Shown: piece by piece, positions 19,368-27,663 of the stretch | Numbering within the stretch: the stretch's first letter is position 1 | Layout: each line of letters begins with the position of its first letter | Source of the DNA: a virus | Direction: 5' to 3' (one strand) | IMG/VR virus record: IMGVR_UViG_3300023094_000016 | Span: 1 to 45,289 of that record | Length of the DNA stretch: 45,289 bases | Program-made: the position numbers and the translations under genes | The notes under the pieces: generated by a model | Told to the model about the DNA's origin: nothing | Databases searched by the model: none | What the model saw: only the letters and a program-made list of their open reading frames with translations

Positions 19368-19706
19368 ATGGCAACGTTGACAGACCTCGCGCGCACCGCC
19401 GCCGAGAAGAAGGAAGAGCTTGAACGTTGGAATGATGGGCCGAAGGAATCCGACCGTCCTGATTATCCATACGGCCTGACGCTGTTCCTCGATTACAGCA
19501 CGCTGAAGAAGATGGGCCTCACCGATCGAGACTTCGACGCCGGCCAGCCTGTCACCATCCATGCGGAGGCCATGATCGCCGAAGACCGCATCGAGATCAT
19601 CAATGGTGAGAAGCGCCACTCGATTTCGCTCCAAGTGCAGAAGATGGCGCTTCAGCAGGATCTGAAGGACGCCGCCGACAAGTTCTACGGCGAGAAAGTC
19701 AGCTGA
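19368..19706 (+). CDS. Capsid staple-like protein
   Basis: A 112-residue protein with a helical start and then DRPDYPYGLTLFLDYSTLKK and LTDRDFDAGQPVTIHAEAMI leading to a beta-rich C-terminus (SISLQVQKMAL). The YPYGLxLxLD...L box followed by a small beta barrel is how I remember phage proteins annotated as capsid staple proteins, which sit on the head surface. The ATG at 19368 has AAGGAAC upstream; a longer frame from 19215 begins in non-coding sequence. It is directly before the terminase genes. Confidence 0.65.
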   Translation: MATLTDLARTAAEKKEELERWNDGPKESDRPDYPYGLTLFLDYSTLKKMGLTDRDFDAGQPVTIHAEAMIAEDRIEIINGEKRHSISLQVQKMALQQDLKDAADKFYGEKVS

Positions 19707-19713
19707 TATACCC

Positions 19714-20244
19714 ATGCTCAATGACAAGCAGCGTCGTTTCGTCGAGGAGTATCTGATCGACCTCAATGCCACCCAGGCTGCGATCCGCGCCGGGTACAGT
19801 GAGAGAACGGCCCATTCCCAAGGCCCAAGGCTGTTGGAGAATGTTGGAATTATTGCCGCTATCGAGGAAGCGAAGGCTGAGCGCTCAAAGCGCACGAAGA
19901 TTGACGCTGATTGGCTGCTCAAGCGCCTGGCCGATGAAGCTACCGCAGACATCGCCGACCTTTACGATGATGATAACAATCTCAAGTCCGTAAAGGATTG
20001 GCCGCTGATCTGGCGTCAAGGCCTCGTCGCAGGCGTAGAGATCGATGCTTTGTATGAGGGATACGGGGAAGACCGCGAACAGGTCGGCCACACAAAGAAG
20101 CTCAAGCTGTCCGATCGTATCAAGCGCCTCGAACTGATCGGCCGCCACGTCGATGTTCAAGCCTTCAAGGAAAAGGTCGAGGTCGAGCTGACTGGCTCCC
20201 TCGCAGAACGCCTAGCGCGAGCAAAGGCAAGAGCAGGTAAGTAA
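19714..20244 (+). CDS. terS: Terminase small subunit
   Basis: A 176-residue Terminase_2-type protein: LNDKQRRFVEEYLIDLNATQ and AAIRAGYSERTAHSQGPRLL form the N-terminal helix-turn-helix that recognises phage DNA. A central helical oligomerisation part and a basic C-terminus follow. It ends one base before the large-subunit start, the standard arrangement. Confidence 0.92.
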   Translation: MLNDKQRRFVEEYLIDLNATQAAIRAGYSERTAHSQGPRLLENVGIIAAIEEAKAERSKRTKIDADWLLKRLADEATADIADLYDDDNNLKSVKDWPLIWRQGLVAGVEIDALYEGYGEDREQVGHTKKLKLSDRIKRLELIGRHVDVQAFKEKVEVELTGSLAERLARAKARAGK

Positions 20245-21732
20245 ATGCCAGCCGCAGCGCAGACCGATGTCGACCTCGATGACGAGATTATCGAGCTGGC
20301 GGCGCAATGCCAGTATGACCCGCAGGCTTGGGCGACGATCGCATGGGATTGGGGCAGGGGTGATCTTGCCGGGATCGATGGCCCTCGCGACTGGCAAGCC
20401 GACATCAATGCCCAGATCAAGCAGCACCTGAACAGCGAGAACCGCTATCAGCCGCTGCAGATCGCCGTCTCAAGCGGCCACGGTATCGGTAAGTCGGCTG
20501 AAATGGGCATGCTCTGCAACTGGGCTATGTCCTGCTTTGCTGGCTGCAAGATCCTGGCGACAGCGAACACTGAGCTGCAGCTGCGGACGAAAACCTCGCC
20601 AGAGATCGGGAAGTGGTTTCGGTCTTCGATCACGGGCCACTGGTTTGACGTCGCATCGATGTCGATCAAGGCCAAGGAGAACGGCGAAAACTGGCGCCTC
20701 GACTTCTCCCCATGGTCTGAGCACAACACGGAAGCTTTCGCCGGCCTGCACAATAAGGACCGGATCATCGTTTTGATGTTCGATGAGGCATCAAAGATTG
20801 CCGACAAGGTCTGGGAAGTCGCCGAGGGCGCGCTGACGGACGAGAACACCATCATCATCTGGCTCGTTTTCGGTAACCCGACACAGAACGTCGGTCGGTT
20901 CCGCGAGTGCTTTCGCCGCTATCGCAAGCGCTGGATCAGACGACAGATCGATAGCCGGACGGTGCCTGGCACCAACAAGGAAAAGCTCAACCAGTGGGTT
21001 GAGGACTACGGCGAAGACAGCGATTTCGTAAAGGTGCGAGTGCGCGGCATGTTCCCATCTGCTTCGGCAAAGCAATACATCTCGACCGACATCGTCGATG
21101 CGGCCCGCAAGCGCCACCTCCGCAAGGAGCAATACGATTTTGCTCCCAAGATCATCGGCGTTGATCCCGCATGGACCGGCGATGACGAGTTGGTGGTCTA
21201 CTTCAGACAGGGGCTTTACTCAAAGCTCCTCATGAAGATGCCGAAGAACGACAACGACATCGAGGTCGCCAATCACGTCGCTCGGTTCGAGGATGAGCTT
21301 GGCGCGGATGCTGTGTTCATCGACCTTGGCCATGGCACAGGCATCTACTCTGCCGGCATTACGATGGGCCGCAACTGGCAACTGATCAATTTTGGCGGCA
21401 AGAGCGTCGATCGCGGCTGCCTGAACAAGCGCGCCGAGATGTGGAAAGGCCTTCGCACCTGGCTGATGGATGGTGGAGCGCTCGAAGATGACGACGTCCT
21501 CTACCAGGATCTGATAGGCCCTGAGCTTGTTCCTCGTGTTGACGGCATCATGCAGCTCGAAAGCAAAGAGCACATGAAGGATCGAGGCATCCCGTCTCCG
21601 AACCGGGCTGATGCGCTTGCTCTGACCTTTGCCTTCCCAGTCGTCGCCAAGGAAGATGACCGCGGCTCTAACGTTCGTGGCGGCAGCTACGGCGGCCAAT
21701 CCTCCGACGACGAGTACAACCCCTATGCATGA
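20245..21732 (+). CDS. terL: Terminase large subunit
   Basis: A 495-residue packaging motor. The ATPase has a Walker A-like SSGHGIGKS (76-84), an adenine/coupling region (ATANTELQLRTKT) and Walker B VLMFDEAS (D180, E181). The C-terminal nuclease begins with IGVDPAWTGDDELVV (about residue 305), with AVFIDLGHGTG and RADALALTFAF supplying later acidic residues. It cuts and translocates DNA into the prohead through the portal. The full family length is present and it appears intact. Confidence 0.95.
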   Translation: MPAAAQTDVDLDDEIIELAAQCQYDPQAWATIAWDWGRGDLAGIDGPRDWQADINAQIKQHLNSENRYQPLQIAVSSGHGIGKSAEMGMLCNWAMSCFAGCKILATANTELQLRTKTSPEIGKWFRSSITGHWFDVASMSIKAKENGENWRLDFSPWSEHNTEAFAGLHNKDRIIVLMFDEASKIADKVWEVAEGALTDENTIIIWLVFGNPTQNVGRFRECFRRYRKRWIRRQIDSRTVPGTNKEKLNQWVEDYGEDSDFVKVRVRGMFPSASAKQYISTDIVDAARKRHLRKEQYDFAPKIIGVDPAWTGDDELVVYFRQGLYSKLLMKMPKNDNDIEVANHVARFEDELGADAVFIDLGHGTGIYSAGITMGRNWQLINFGGKSVDRGCLNKRAEMWKGLRTWLMDGGALEDDDVLYQDLIGPELVPRVDGIMQLESKEHMKDRGIPSPNRADALALTFAFPVVAKEDDRGSNVRGGSYGGQSSDDEYNPYA

Positions 21733-21742
21733 GGTGAACGCC

Positions 21743-22036
21743 ATGAGCGTCAAGGATATGGAACTGCTTCTCGCGCAGCAGCAGGCGGCAATCGACCTGG
21801 AGCGCGCCAAGACAGCCGTCGCTAATGGTCGGGCGCTCGTGGTCATGCTCTTCGCCCTTATCATCGCGGTAGCCGCTCTGGTCGACAAGGCGGCTCTGTG
21901 GCTCGCTTTGCTGCCCTTGGCCAGCATCGGGGCGGCTTACCTCGCTGACGGCGTCCTGCGCCGCTACCAGCCTTACCTGTCGATCGTCAGCATTGTCTGC
22001 GCGCTCGCCTCCCTTCTCATCATCTTTTACCTCTGA
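21743..22036 (+). CDS. Small multi-span membrane protein, 97 aa
   Basis: A short helical N-terminus (MSVKDMELLLAQQQAAIDLE) is followed by about three hydrophobic spans, residues 35-51, 54-72 and 80-97 (ending LASLLIIFYL). GAGGTG precedes the ATG at 21743. It is odd to find a membrane protein between the large terminase and portal genes; it might be a structural or host-interaction accessory. Function unknown. Confidence 0.58.
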   Translation: MSVKDMELLLAQQQAAIDLERAKTAVANGRALVVMLFALIIAVAALVDKAALWLALLPLASIGAAYLADGVLRRYQPYLSIVSIVCALASLLIIFYL

Positions 22037-22045
22037 GGTTCGCGC

Positions 22046-22255
22046 ATGTGCATTTTTGGAAGCACCCCAAAAGCTGAGACGCCGGCTCTTCCCGTCGAGT
22101 ATGCCGCACAGCGGGCACCGTCCACGGCTGCAGCGCAGGATGCTGGCAAGACTGCAAGAGATAAGCTGCGCGCCGCGACACCGACCATGCTGACCGGCGC
22201 CAATGGTGTCGGCGCTGTCGATGCCACCGGCAAGAAGACGCTGCTGGGCGCTTGA
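22046..22255 (+). CDS. Small conserved-type protein before the portal, 69 aa
   Basis: MCIFGSTPKAETPALPVEYA, then a short helix and a C-terminal GVGAVDATGKKTLLGA. Small proteins with an MC-F-G start and a K-T-L-L-G end are common just before portal genes of podovirus-like prophages. No function is known to me. It is separated by one base from the portal start. Confidence 0.62.
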   Translation: MCIFGSTPKAETPALPVEYAAQRAPSTAAAQDAGKTARDKLRAATPTMLTGANGVGAVDATGKKTLLGA

Positions 22256-22256
22256 T

Positions 22257-23963
22257 ATGGCGGACACTATCCGGTCGCGGCACGATAGGCGCCTCGCAGC
22301 GCTGAAGACAGAACGCAGCGACTACGAGGCCAACTGGCAGGAGCTGAACGATTTCATCTCGCCTGGCCGATATCGGAAGGGTGACGCAAAGGAGAACCGC
22401 GGCAAGCCGCTCAACTCCAAGATCATCGATAACTCGCCTTTGCTTGCACATCGTGTCGCTCGATCGGGGATGCAGGCTGGCCTGACCTCTCCAACGCGCC
22501 CCTGGATGCGCTACAGCACGTTCGACGACGATCTGAAGGAGTTCGGCCCGGTCAAGGATTACCTGTATCAGGCAACCCGTAAGGCCCGTGACAAGCTTTC
22601 GGTATCGAACATCTACAACTGCCTGCACTCAGGCTATGGCGACGAGCTGCTTTTCGGCCAGTTCTGCATGATCCTGACCAAGATGCAGGACAAGCTGCAC
22701 GCCATCATGCCCATTGCCGGCCAATACTGGCTGGCTGCCAGCGGTGCGCAGCGCGTTGACACCTGCTATCGCCGGATCTGGATGACTGTCGAGCAGGTGG
22801 TCGGGCGCTTTGTCCGCAAGCCGAACGGCGATATGGACTGGTCCAAGGTCTCGACGACGGTCAAGAACCTTTGGGACAAGGGCAGCTATGACGAATGGGT
22901 CGAGTGCTTCAATGCAATCGAGCCGCGCCATGACCGCGACCACCGCAGCCCGACCAAGGCCAACAAGCCTTTCATGTCGAACTACTGGGAAGCGGGCGGA
23001 GACAGGGATGTCATGCTGGAGATCAGCGGTTTCGATCGCAATCCGCTGATCGCTCCCCGCTGGGATATCGTCGGTGAAGACGTCTACGCGGCTTATTGCC
23101 CAGGCATGGACGCGCTCCCTGACGTCAAGATGCTGCAGAAGGAGCAGAACTGGAAGGGCCAAGCGATCGAGCACCAGGTCAAGCCGGCCGTCGTCGCCCC
23201 GATGGCGCTGCGCAACAAGCGGAATTCATCGCTGCCCGGTTCGATCACCTATGTCGACGAGGCAAGCGCGAATTCCTCCTACCGTCGGGCCTTCGAAGTC
23301 AATCTGTCGGTTAATGAGCTGGTGGGCGACATTCAGGACGTGAACCGCCGTGTCGACCGCGCCTTCTATGCCGACCTGTTCATGGCCATCTCGAACATGC
23401 AGGGCATCCAGCCGAAGAACGTCCTGGAGCTGACGCAACGCAAGGAAGAGCAGCTTCAGCAGCTCGGTCCGACTGTCGAGCGCCAGCACCATGAACTGAT
23501 CATGCCTTTGGCCGACTGGGTGTTCTATGCCCTCGACGACGACAACGAACTGCCTGAGCCGCCACAGGAGCTGGAAGGGCAGGAGCTTCGCATCGAGAAT
23601 GTGTCGACCTTGGCTCAAGCTCAGCTCGCGGTCTCCACCGGGTCGATCGAGCGCTTCGTCGGTTTCGTCGGCAACATCAGCGCTGGCAGCCCGGAGTCGA
23701 TGGACAAGGTCGATTTCGATCAGGCGATCGACGAATATGCCGATGCCGTCGGCGTGATGCCTACAATCGTTCGCTCCGACGACGACGTGAAGCAGATGCG
23801 AGCCGATCGAGCCAAGCAGCAGCAGGCCGCACAAGCCGCTGAAATGGCCTCCAAGGTAGCGCCAGCCCTCAATCAGGGCGCTCAAGCCGCACAGGTGCTG
23901 GCCGGAACGGATGATACCGGTGGGCCTGCTGACCTCCTTAGCCGTCTGGGGATTGCTGGATGA
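22257..23963 (+). CDS. Portal (head-to-tail connector, T7-like)
   Basis: A 568-residue portal from the ATG at 22257. Landmarks are RHDRRLAALKTERSDYEANW and the LNDFISPGRYR segment at the N-terminus, followed by the conserved GMQAGLTSPTRPWMRYS. The central YWLAASGAQRVDTCYRRIWM and the C-terminal helical region with NRRVDRAFYADLFMAIS complete the T7-type connector. Twelve copies should form the ring through which DNA enters and leaves. The tail is Gln/Ala-rich. Length fits the family. Confidence 0.93.
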   Translation: MADTIRSRHDRRLAALKTERSDYEANWQELNDFISPGRYRKGDAKENRGKPLNSKIIDNSPLLAHRVARSGMQAGLTSPTRPWMRYSTFDDDLKEFGPVKDYLYQATRKARDKLSVSNIYNCLHSGYGDELLFGQFCMILTKMQDKLHAIMPIAGQYWLAASGAQRVDTCYRRIWMTVEQVVGRFVRKPNGDMDWSKVSTTVKNLWDKGSYDEWVECFNAIEPRHDRDHRSPTKANKPFMSNYWEAGGDRDVMLEISGFDRNPLIAPRWDIVGEDVYAAYCPGMDALPDVKMLQKEQNWKGQAIEHQVKPAVVAPMALRNKRNSSLPGSITYVDEASANSSYRRAFEVNLSVNELVGDIQDVNRRVDRAFYADLFMAISNMQGIQPKNVLELTQRKEEQLQQLGPTVERQHHELIMPLADWVFYALDDDNELPEPPQELEGQELRIENVSTLAQAQLAVSTGSIERFVGFVGNISAGSPESMDKVDFDQAIDEYADAVGVMPTIVRSDDDVKQMRADRAKQQQAAQAAEMASKVAPALNQGAQAAQVLAGTDDTGGPADLLSRLGIAG

Positions 23964-24256
23964 CCAAGACTCGGGAGCAACAGGACCTCGAACTCGCAAC
24001 CGAGTTCGTGCTGGCGGAGCCGCGCGCTCGCGAATTCCTCTGGTGGATCATTGGCAAGTGCGGCGTCTACCACGCGCCCCATGCCGTCAATGGCGAGACA
24101 GGAATCCACATCGGCCGCCGGATCGTCGGCGTCACCATCATCGACCAACTGAACTCGATCGATCCGACCGCATACGCCCGGATGATGATCGAGGCTCACA
24201 ACCGCGCGGAGAGGTACGAACGCGATGAGAAGAATGCACAGCCTGCTGACGAGTAG
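23960..24256 (+). CDS. Bbp19-like protein
   Basis: A 98-residue protein with LAEPRAREFLWWIIGKCGVY and the later VTIIDQLNSIDPTAYARMMI. This pattern (helix, Cys-Gly-x-Tyr, then a helix with a D-P-x-x-Y-x-x-M end) matches my memory of Bordetella phage BPP-1 Bbp19, a small head-region protein. The start overlaps the portal stop by 4 bp, and the stop lies inside the scaffold gene. Confidence 0.72.
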   Translation: MTKTREQQDLELATEFVLAEPRAREFLWWIIGKCGVYHAPHAVNGETGIHIGRRIVGVTIIDQLNSIDPTAYARMMIEAHNRAERYERDEKNAQPADE

Positions 24257-25055
24257 CGTTGCCTTTGCCCCTGAGGGCGTCGAGGGCGGCGGCGGAGACG
24301 ACGGCGCTACATCTGAGACTGCTGCCAAGGAAAGCGCGTCTGGGTCGATCCTGACGGGCAAGGTCGAAGGCGCTGCCGAAGAGACCGGCAAGATCGAGGG
24401 CGATACCAAGGCGAAGGAAGAGCCGGCCGCCGACGAGGGGTGGAAGGAATACGTTCCCGACGACAAGCTCTCCGCCGATGACAACGCCAAGGCGAAGGCC
24501 GAGCACGACAAGACCAAGCCTGCTGAAGGCGATGGCAAGGACAAGAAGGAAGAGACCGACAAGGCTGACGTCGTGCCGGAGGACGGCAAGTACGAGATCC
24601 AGCTTGCCGACGGTATCCAGCTTGATGAAGCGCTGCTCGACAAGGCGGCGCCGGTCATGAAGGAAATCGGCCTCACCAACGGTCAGGCCAGCAAGCTCGC
24701 CGGCGCACTCGCCGAGCACAAGAAGGCTGAGTTCGACGCCCACGGCGAGCGCCTCCAGAAGATTACCGACGACTGGCAGAAGGAAATCAAGACCGACAAG
24801 GAGTTCGGTGGCGACAACCTGAAGGTCAGCGTCAACAACGCAGATCGCGTGATCGCGACGTTCGGTGATGAGCCGCTTCGTCGGGATCTCGTGGAACTCG
24901 GGCTGGGCAACCATCCCGGAATCTTCCGACTATTGGTCCGTGTCGGCAACGCTCTCAGTGATGACAAGCCTGTCACGTCGGAAACCCCCGCCGCATCCCA
25001 GAAATCGCCTGAGGAGGCGATGTACGGGGCAACCACTCCAATGACACGAGGTTAA
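24225..25055 (+). CDS. Scaffolding/capsid-assembly protein
   Basis: A 276-residue, very Lys/Glu/Asp-rich, helical protein between the portal and capsid genes, the normal scaffold position. The first 120 residues are disordered and acidic; then YEIQLADGIQLDEALLDKAA, LTNGQASKLAGALAEHKKAE and VIATFGDEPLRRDLVELGLG follow. It should direct prohead assembly. It overlaps the Bbp19-like gene by 32 bp, which is unusual and implies coupling. The Met at 24234 is an alternative start. Confidence 0.85.
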   Translation: MRRMHSLLTSSVAFAPEGVEGGGGDDGATSETAAKESASGSILTGKVEGAAEETGKIEGDTKAKEEPAADEGWKEYVPDDKLSADDNAKAKAEHDKTKPAEGDGKDKKEETDKADVVPEDGKYEIQLADGIQLDEALLDKAAPVMKEIGLTNGQASKLAGALAEHKKAEFDAHGERLQKITDDWQKEIKTDKEFGGDNLKVSVNNADRVIATFGDEPLRRDLVELGLGNHPGIFRLLVRVGNALSDDKPVTSETPAASQKSPEEAMYGATTPMTRG

Positions 25056-25057
25056 TC

Positions 25058-26050
25058 ATGGCCACTGTTGGCAACCTTTATCCGACGCTCTCGGACCTGA
25101 AAAAGCAGGAATGGGGCGATGACATCGCAACCATTATCGACATGCTCGTCCAGTTCAACAGCATGTACGAGGATGCCCCCATTCTCGAATGCAACATGGG
25201 TACCAGCCACCTGACGACGGTGCGCACCGGTCTCCCGACCCCAACCTGGCGCAAGCTCTACAAGGGCGTTCTGCCTACGAAGGGCACCACCGCGCAGGTC
25301 AAGGACGCGACCGGCATGCTGGAAGACTGGTCCGAAGTTGACGCCAAGCTCGTCGACATCGCCAAGAACCCGGCCAAGTTCCGCCTGAACGAGGCGAAGG
25401 CTCACATCGCCGGCATGGCGAACACGCTCGGTTCCACCGTTTACTACGGTGACACTGACGTGAACCCGGAGCGCTTCACCGGCCTGCATCCCCGCTTCAA
25501 CTCGAAGTCCGCTGCCAACGGCAAGCAGATCATCGATGCGGGCGGTACTGGATCGGACAACACGTCGATCTGGTTCGTCACCTGGGGCGAGGACTCGGTT
25601 CACCTTCTCTACCCGGAAGGCACCAAGGCTGGCCTGCAGCGCGACGACAAGGGCAAGACCACCAAGGAACTGCCTGACGGTTCGCTGTATGACGTCTTCC
25701 GCGAGAAGTTCTCGCAGGACATCGGCATGTCCGTCCGCGATTGGCGCGGCGTGGCTCGTGTCGCCAACATCGACGTATCCGACCTTCGCGCGGACGCATC
25801 GACCGGCGCCAAGCTGATCGATCTGATGATCGACGGCTACTACGCCCTGCAGAACCCGAACCAGCCAAACGGCAAGACGGTCATCTACGCGCCTAAGACG
25901 GTGCAGACCTTCCTGCACAAGCAGGCCATGAACAAGACGAACGTCAACCTGACGCTCGATCAGGCCCAGGGCAAGCCGCAGGTCTCGTTCCTCGGCCTTC
26001 CGATCCGCCGGGATGACAACATCCTCGAAACCGAAAGCCAGATCCTCTAA
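25058..26050 (+). CDS. Major capsid protein (BPP-1 Bbp17-like)
   Basis: A 330-residue coat protein. It begins MATVGNLYPTLSDLKKQEWG, with a mid-region STVYYGDTDVNPERFTGLHP and a C-terminal PNQPNGKTVIYAPKTVQTFL, MNKTNVNLTLDQAQGKP and SFLGLPIRRDDNILETES. This is the BPP-1/Bbp17 type of podovirus capsid, presumably HK97-fold. It is two bases after the scaffold gene and followed by a cement protein gene. High third-position G+C fits strong expression. Confidence 0.9.
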   Translation: MATVGNLYPTLSDLKKQEWGDDIATIIDMLVQFNSMYEDAPILECNMGTSHLTTVRTGLPTPTWRKLYKGVLPTKGTTAQVKDATGMLEDWSEVDAKLVDIAKNPAKFRLNEAKAHIAGMANTLGSTVYYGDTDVNPERFTGLHPRFNSKSAANGKQIIDAGGTGSDNTSIWFVTWGEDSVHLLYPEGTKAGLQRDDKGKTTKELPDGSLYDVFREKFSQDIGMSVRDWRGVARVANIDVSDLRADASTGAKLIDLMIDGYYALQNPNQPNGKTVIYAPKTVQTFLHKQAMNKTNVNLTLDQAQGKPQVSFLGLPIRRDDNILETESQIL

Positions 26051-26078
26051 CGGGGGTCGCGAAGCAAGGTACAAAACC

Positions 26079-26522
26079 ATGATCTTCGATGCTCAGAACA
26101 CCTTCTCGGATGCGCAGGCGATCACCGCTTCTGCCGTATCCACCAACGTCGTAGACTTCGGCGCCTCGGGGAAACCCATTGGCGCCGCAGCCGCAATCCG
26201 CAAGGACATGGGCCGCGGGATGAAGGTCAACGTCCGTATCCAGATGGTCGAAGCTGCGCTCGCCGCTGGTGCCGCAACGCTGACCGTTGACCTTCAGACG
26301 GACGATAACGAGGCCTTCGCGTCTCCCAAGACCGTGTGGACCTCCGGCCCGATCGGCAAGGCACAGCTCGTCGCTGGCTACGTCTTCCCGATGGAATGGT
26401 TCCCGCGCGGTACCGACGAGCGCTACGCCCGTCTGAACTACACCGTCGCAACAGGCCCACTGACGGCCGGCAAGATCACCGCCGGTGTCGTCGCTGCAGG
26501 GGAGGACAACAACTATGACTAA
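26079..26522 (+). CDS. Bbp16-like capsid cement protein
   Basis: A 147-residue protein starting MIFDAQNTFSDAQAITASAV, then STNVVDFG, the signature start of Bbp16-type cement proteins that reinforce the capsid. The rest is beta-rich with YVFPMEWFPRGTDERYARLN. The ATG at 26079 follows AAGCAAGG. It ends in an 8-bp overlap with the next gene. Confidence 0.85.
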   Translation: MIFDAQNTFSDAQAITASAVSTNVVDFGASGKPIGAAAAIRKDMGRGMKVNVRIQMVEAALAAGAATLTVDLQTDDNEAFASPKTVWTSGPIGKAQLVAGYVFPMEWFPRGTDERYARLNYTVATGPLTAGKITAGVVAAGEDNNYD

Positions 26523-27000
26523 GGCCATCACCGTCATCGCCACCCGCCAGGGCGTCTACGACCACTTCCGCGAAGAAGGCGACGTCTTCGAAGTTCGGGA
26601 CGAGCGGCACTTCTCCAAGAACTGGATGCAGAAGGTTTCTGCGTCCACTGCCAAGAAGCTCCATGCTGCTGAGGCGGAGCACGGCGAAGCTGAGGTTCAT
26701 GTCGTCGACACATCGAGCGAGAACAACCCGGAGCTTGAACGACTTCGGGCTGAACTACTGGCCAAGAGCAAGGAACTGGACGAGCTGCGCGCAGCTGGGA
26801 AGGCTCCTGCGACGTCCACCGACGGCAAGAAGGACGATCAGCCCGAGAAGACTGCAGCCGAAGTGCTCGCCATGAACAGCGACCCCTCGGTCGACTTCAT
26901 GACGTTCAAGGCTGCAGCTCGCAAGATCCTCGGCAGTGACACGCCGTCGACCAAGGCTGAAATCATCGCCGCTCTCGAAGACAAGGCCACCACGCCTTAA
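26515..27000 (+). CDS. Head-region hypothetical protein, 161 aa
   Basis: N-terminal 40 residues (MTKAITVIATRQGVYDHFRE then EGDVFEVRDERHFSKNWM) form a small beta domain seen in many phage head modules. A charged coiled coil follows, and the C-terminus (VDFMTFKAAARKILGSDTPS then TKAEIIAALEDKA) is a SAP/LEM-like helix-extended-helix that may touch DNA. It is the last gene before a strong terminator, closing the head operon. Confidence 0.68.
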   Translation: MTKAITVIATRQGVYDHFREEGDVFEVRDERHFSKNWMQKVSASTAKKLHAAEAEHGEAEVHVVDTSSENNPELERLRAELLAKSKELDELRAAGKAPATSTDGKKDDQPEKTAAEVLAMNSDPSVDFMTFKAAARKILGSDTPSTKAEIIAALEDKATTP

Positions 27001-27023
27001 TCGCGAAAGCGTCGAAACTCATA

Positions 27024-27050
27024 GGCCCGGTGGGAAACTACCGGGCCTTT
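27024..27050 (+). terminator. Strong intrinsic terminator between head and tail genes
   Basis: GGCCCGGT (27024-27031) and ACCGGGCC (27040-27047) form a perfect 8-bp stem with an 8-base loop and are followed by TTTCC. It lies 23 bp after the head-region gene and would reduce tail transcription relative to capsid transcription. Confidence 0.75.
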
Positions 27051-27069
27051 CCTATGCTTGGAGATGGTC

Positions 27070-27660
27070 ATGACGTCGGTTGTCGGTATCTGGAATATTG
27101 CCCTGTCGCACGTCGGCAAGGCCACCATATCGGACCCCAACGAGGAATCCGAAGAGGCGCGGCAGTGCAAGCTCCACTATGCCTTGACCCGCGATACCAT
27201 GCTGCAAGCCTATCCATGGCTGTTTGCCCGCAAGATGCAGGTCCTTGCTGAAGTCACGAACACCTGGGGCGAGCGCTGGCAGCACACCTTCACACGCCCG
27301 TCGGATTGCCTGAAGCCTATCCGGATCGTTCCTGAGATCGACATTGCTGATGACATCAACGGCATTGCCTACAGCGTCGGTGAGGGCCTGATCTACTGCG
27401 ACATCTCTCCGGCCAAGCTGGAATACACGATGCGTTTCGAGGATCCAACCCGGTTCCCTCCATTGTTTCAGGATGCCCTGTCGTGGGCGCTGGCCACCAA
27501 GATTGCCATGCCGCTTACCAAGGACCAGGGCGTCCGCAAGGATGCCTACCAGATCGCAGGCCAGACGCTCGGCGCAGCCCAGATGGCGGACGCCAATGAG
27601 GCCAACGACGAGAGCAGCACCTACGATCGCCCCTCCGCCCTCATTCAGTCGAGAAGCTAA
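27070..27660 (+). CDS. Tail tubular protein A-like (T7 gp11)
   Basis: A 196-residue adaptor with MTSVVGIWNIALSHVGKATI, the long helical pair around RDTMLQAYPWLFARKMQVLA, and RPSDCLKPIRI and LEYTMRFEDPTRFPPLFQDA. This is the gp11-type nozzle adaptor that links portal and tail. GGAG lies 6 bp before the ATG at 27070; ATG at 27064 or TTG at 27058 is less likely. It begins a new transcription block after the terminator. Confidence 0.88.
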   Translation: MTSVVGIWNIALSHVGKATISDPNEESEEARQCKLHYALTRDTMLQAYPWLFARKMQVLAEVTNTWGERWQHTFTRPSDCLKPIRIVPEIDIADDINGIAYSVGEGLIYCDISPAKLEYTMRFEDPTRFPPLFQDALSWALATKIAMPLTKDQGVRKDAYQIAGQTLGAAQMADANEANDESSTYDRPSALIQSRS

Positions 27661-27663
27661 CGC

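Noticed and set aside
25052-26080. 342-codon minus-strand frame opposite the capsid gene
   Set aside because: It exactly shadows the major capsid protein, has no ribosome site and no recognisable domain.
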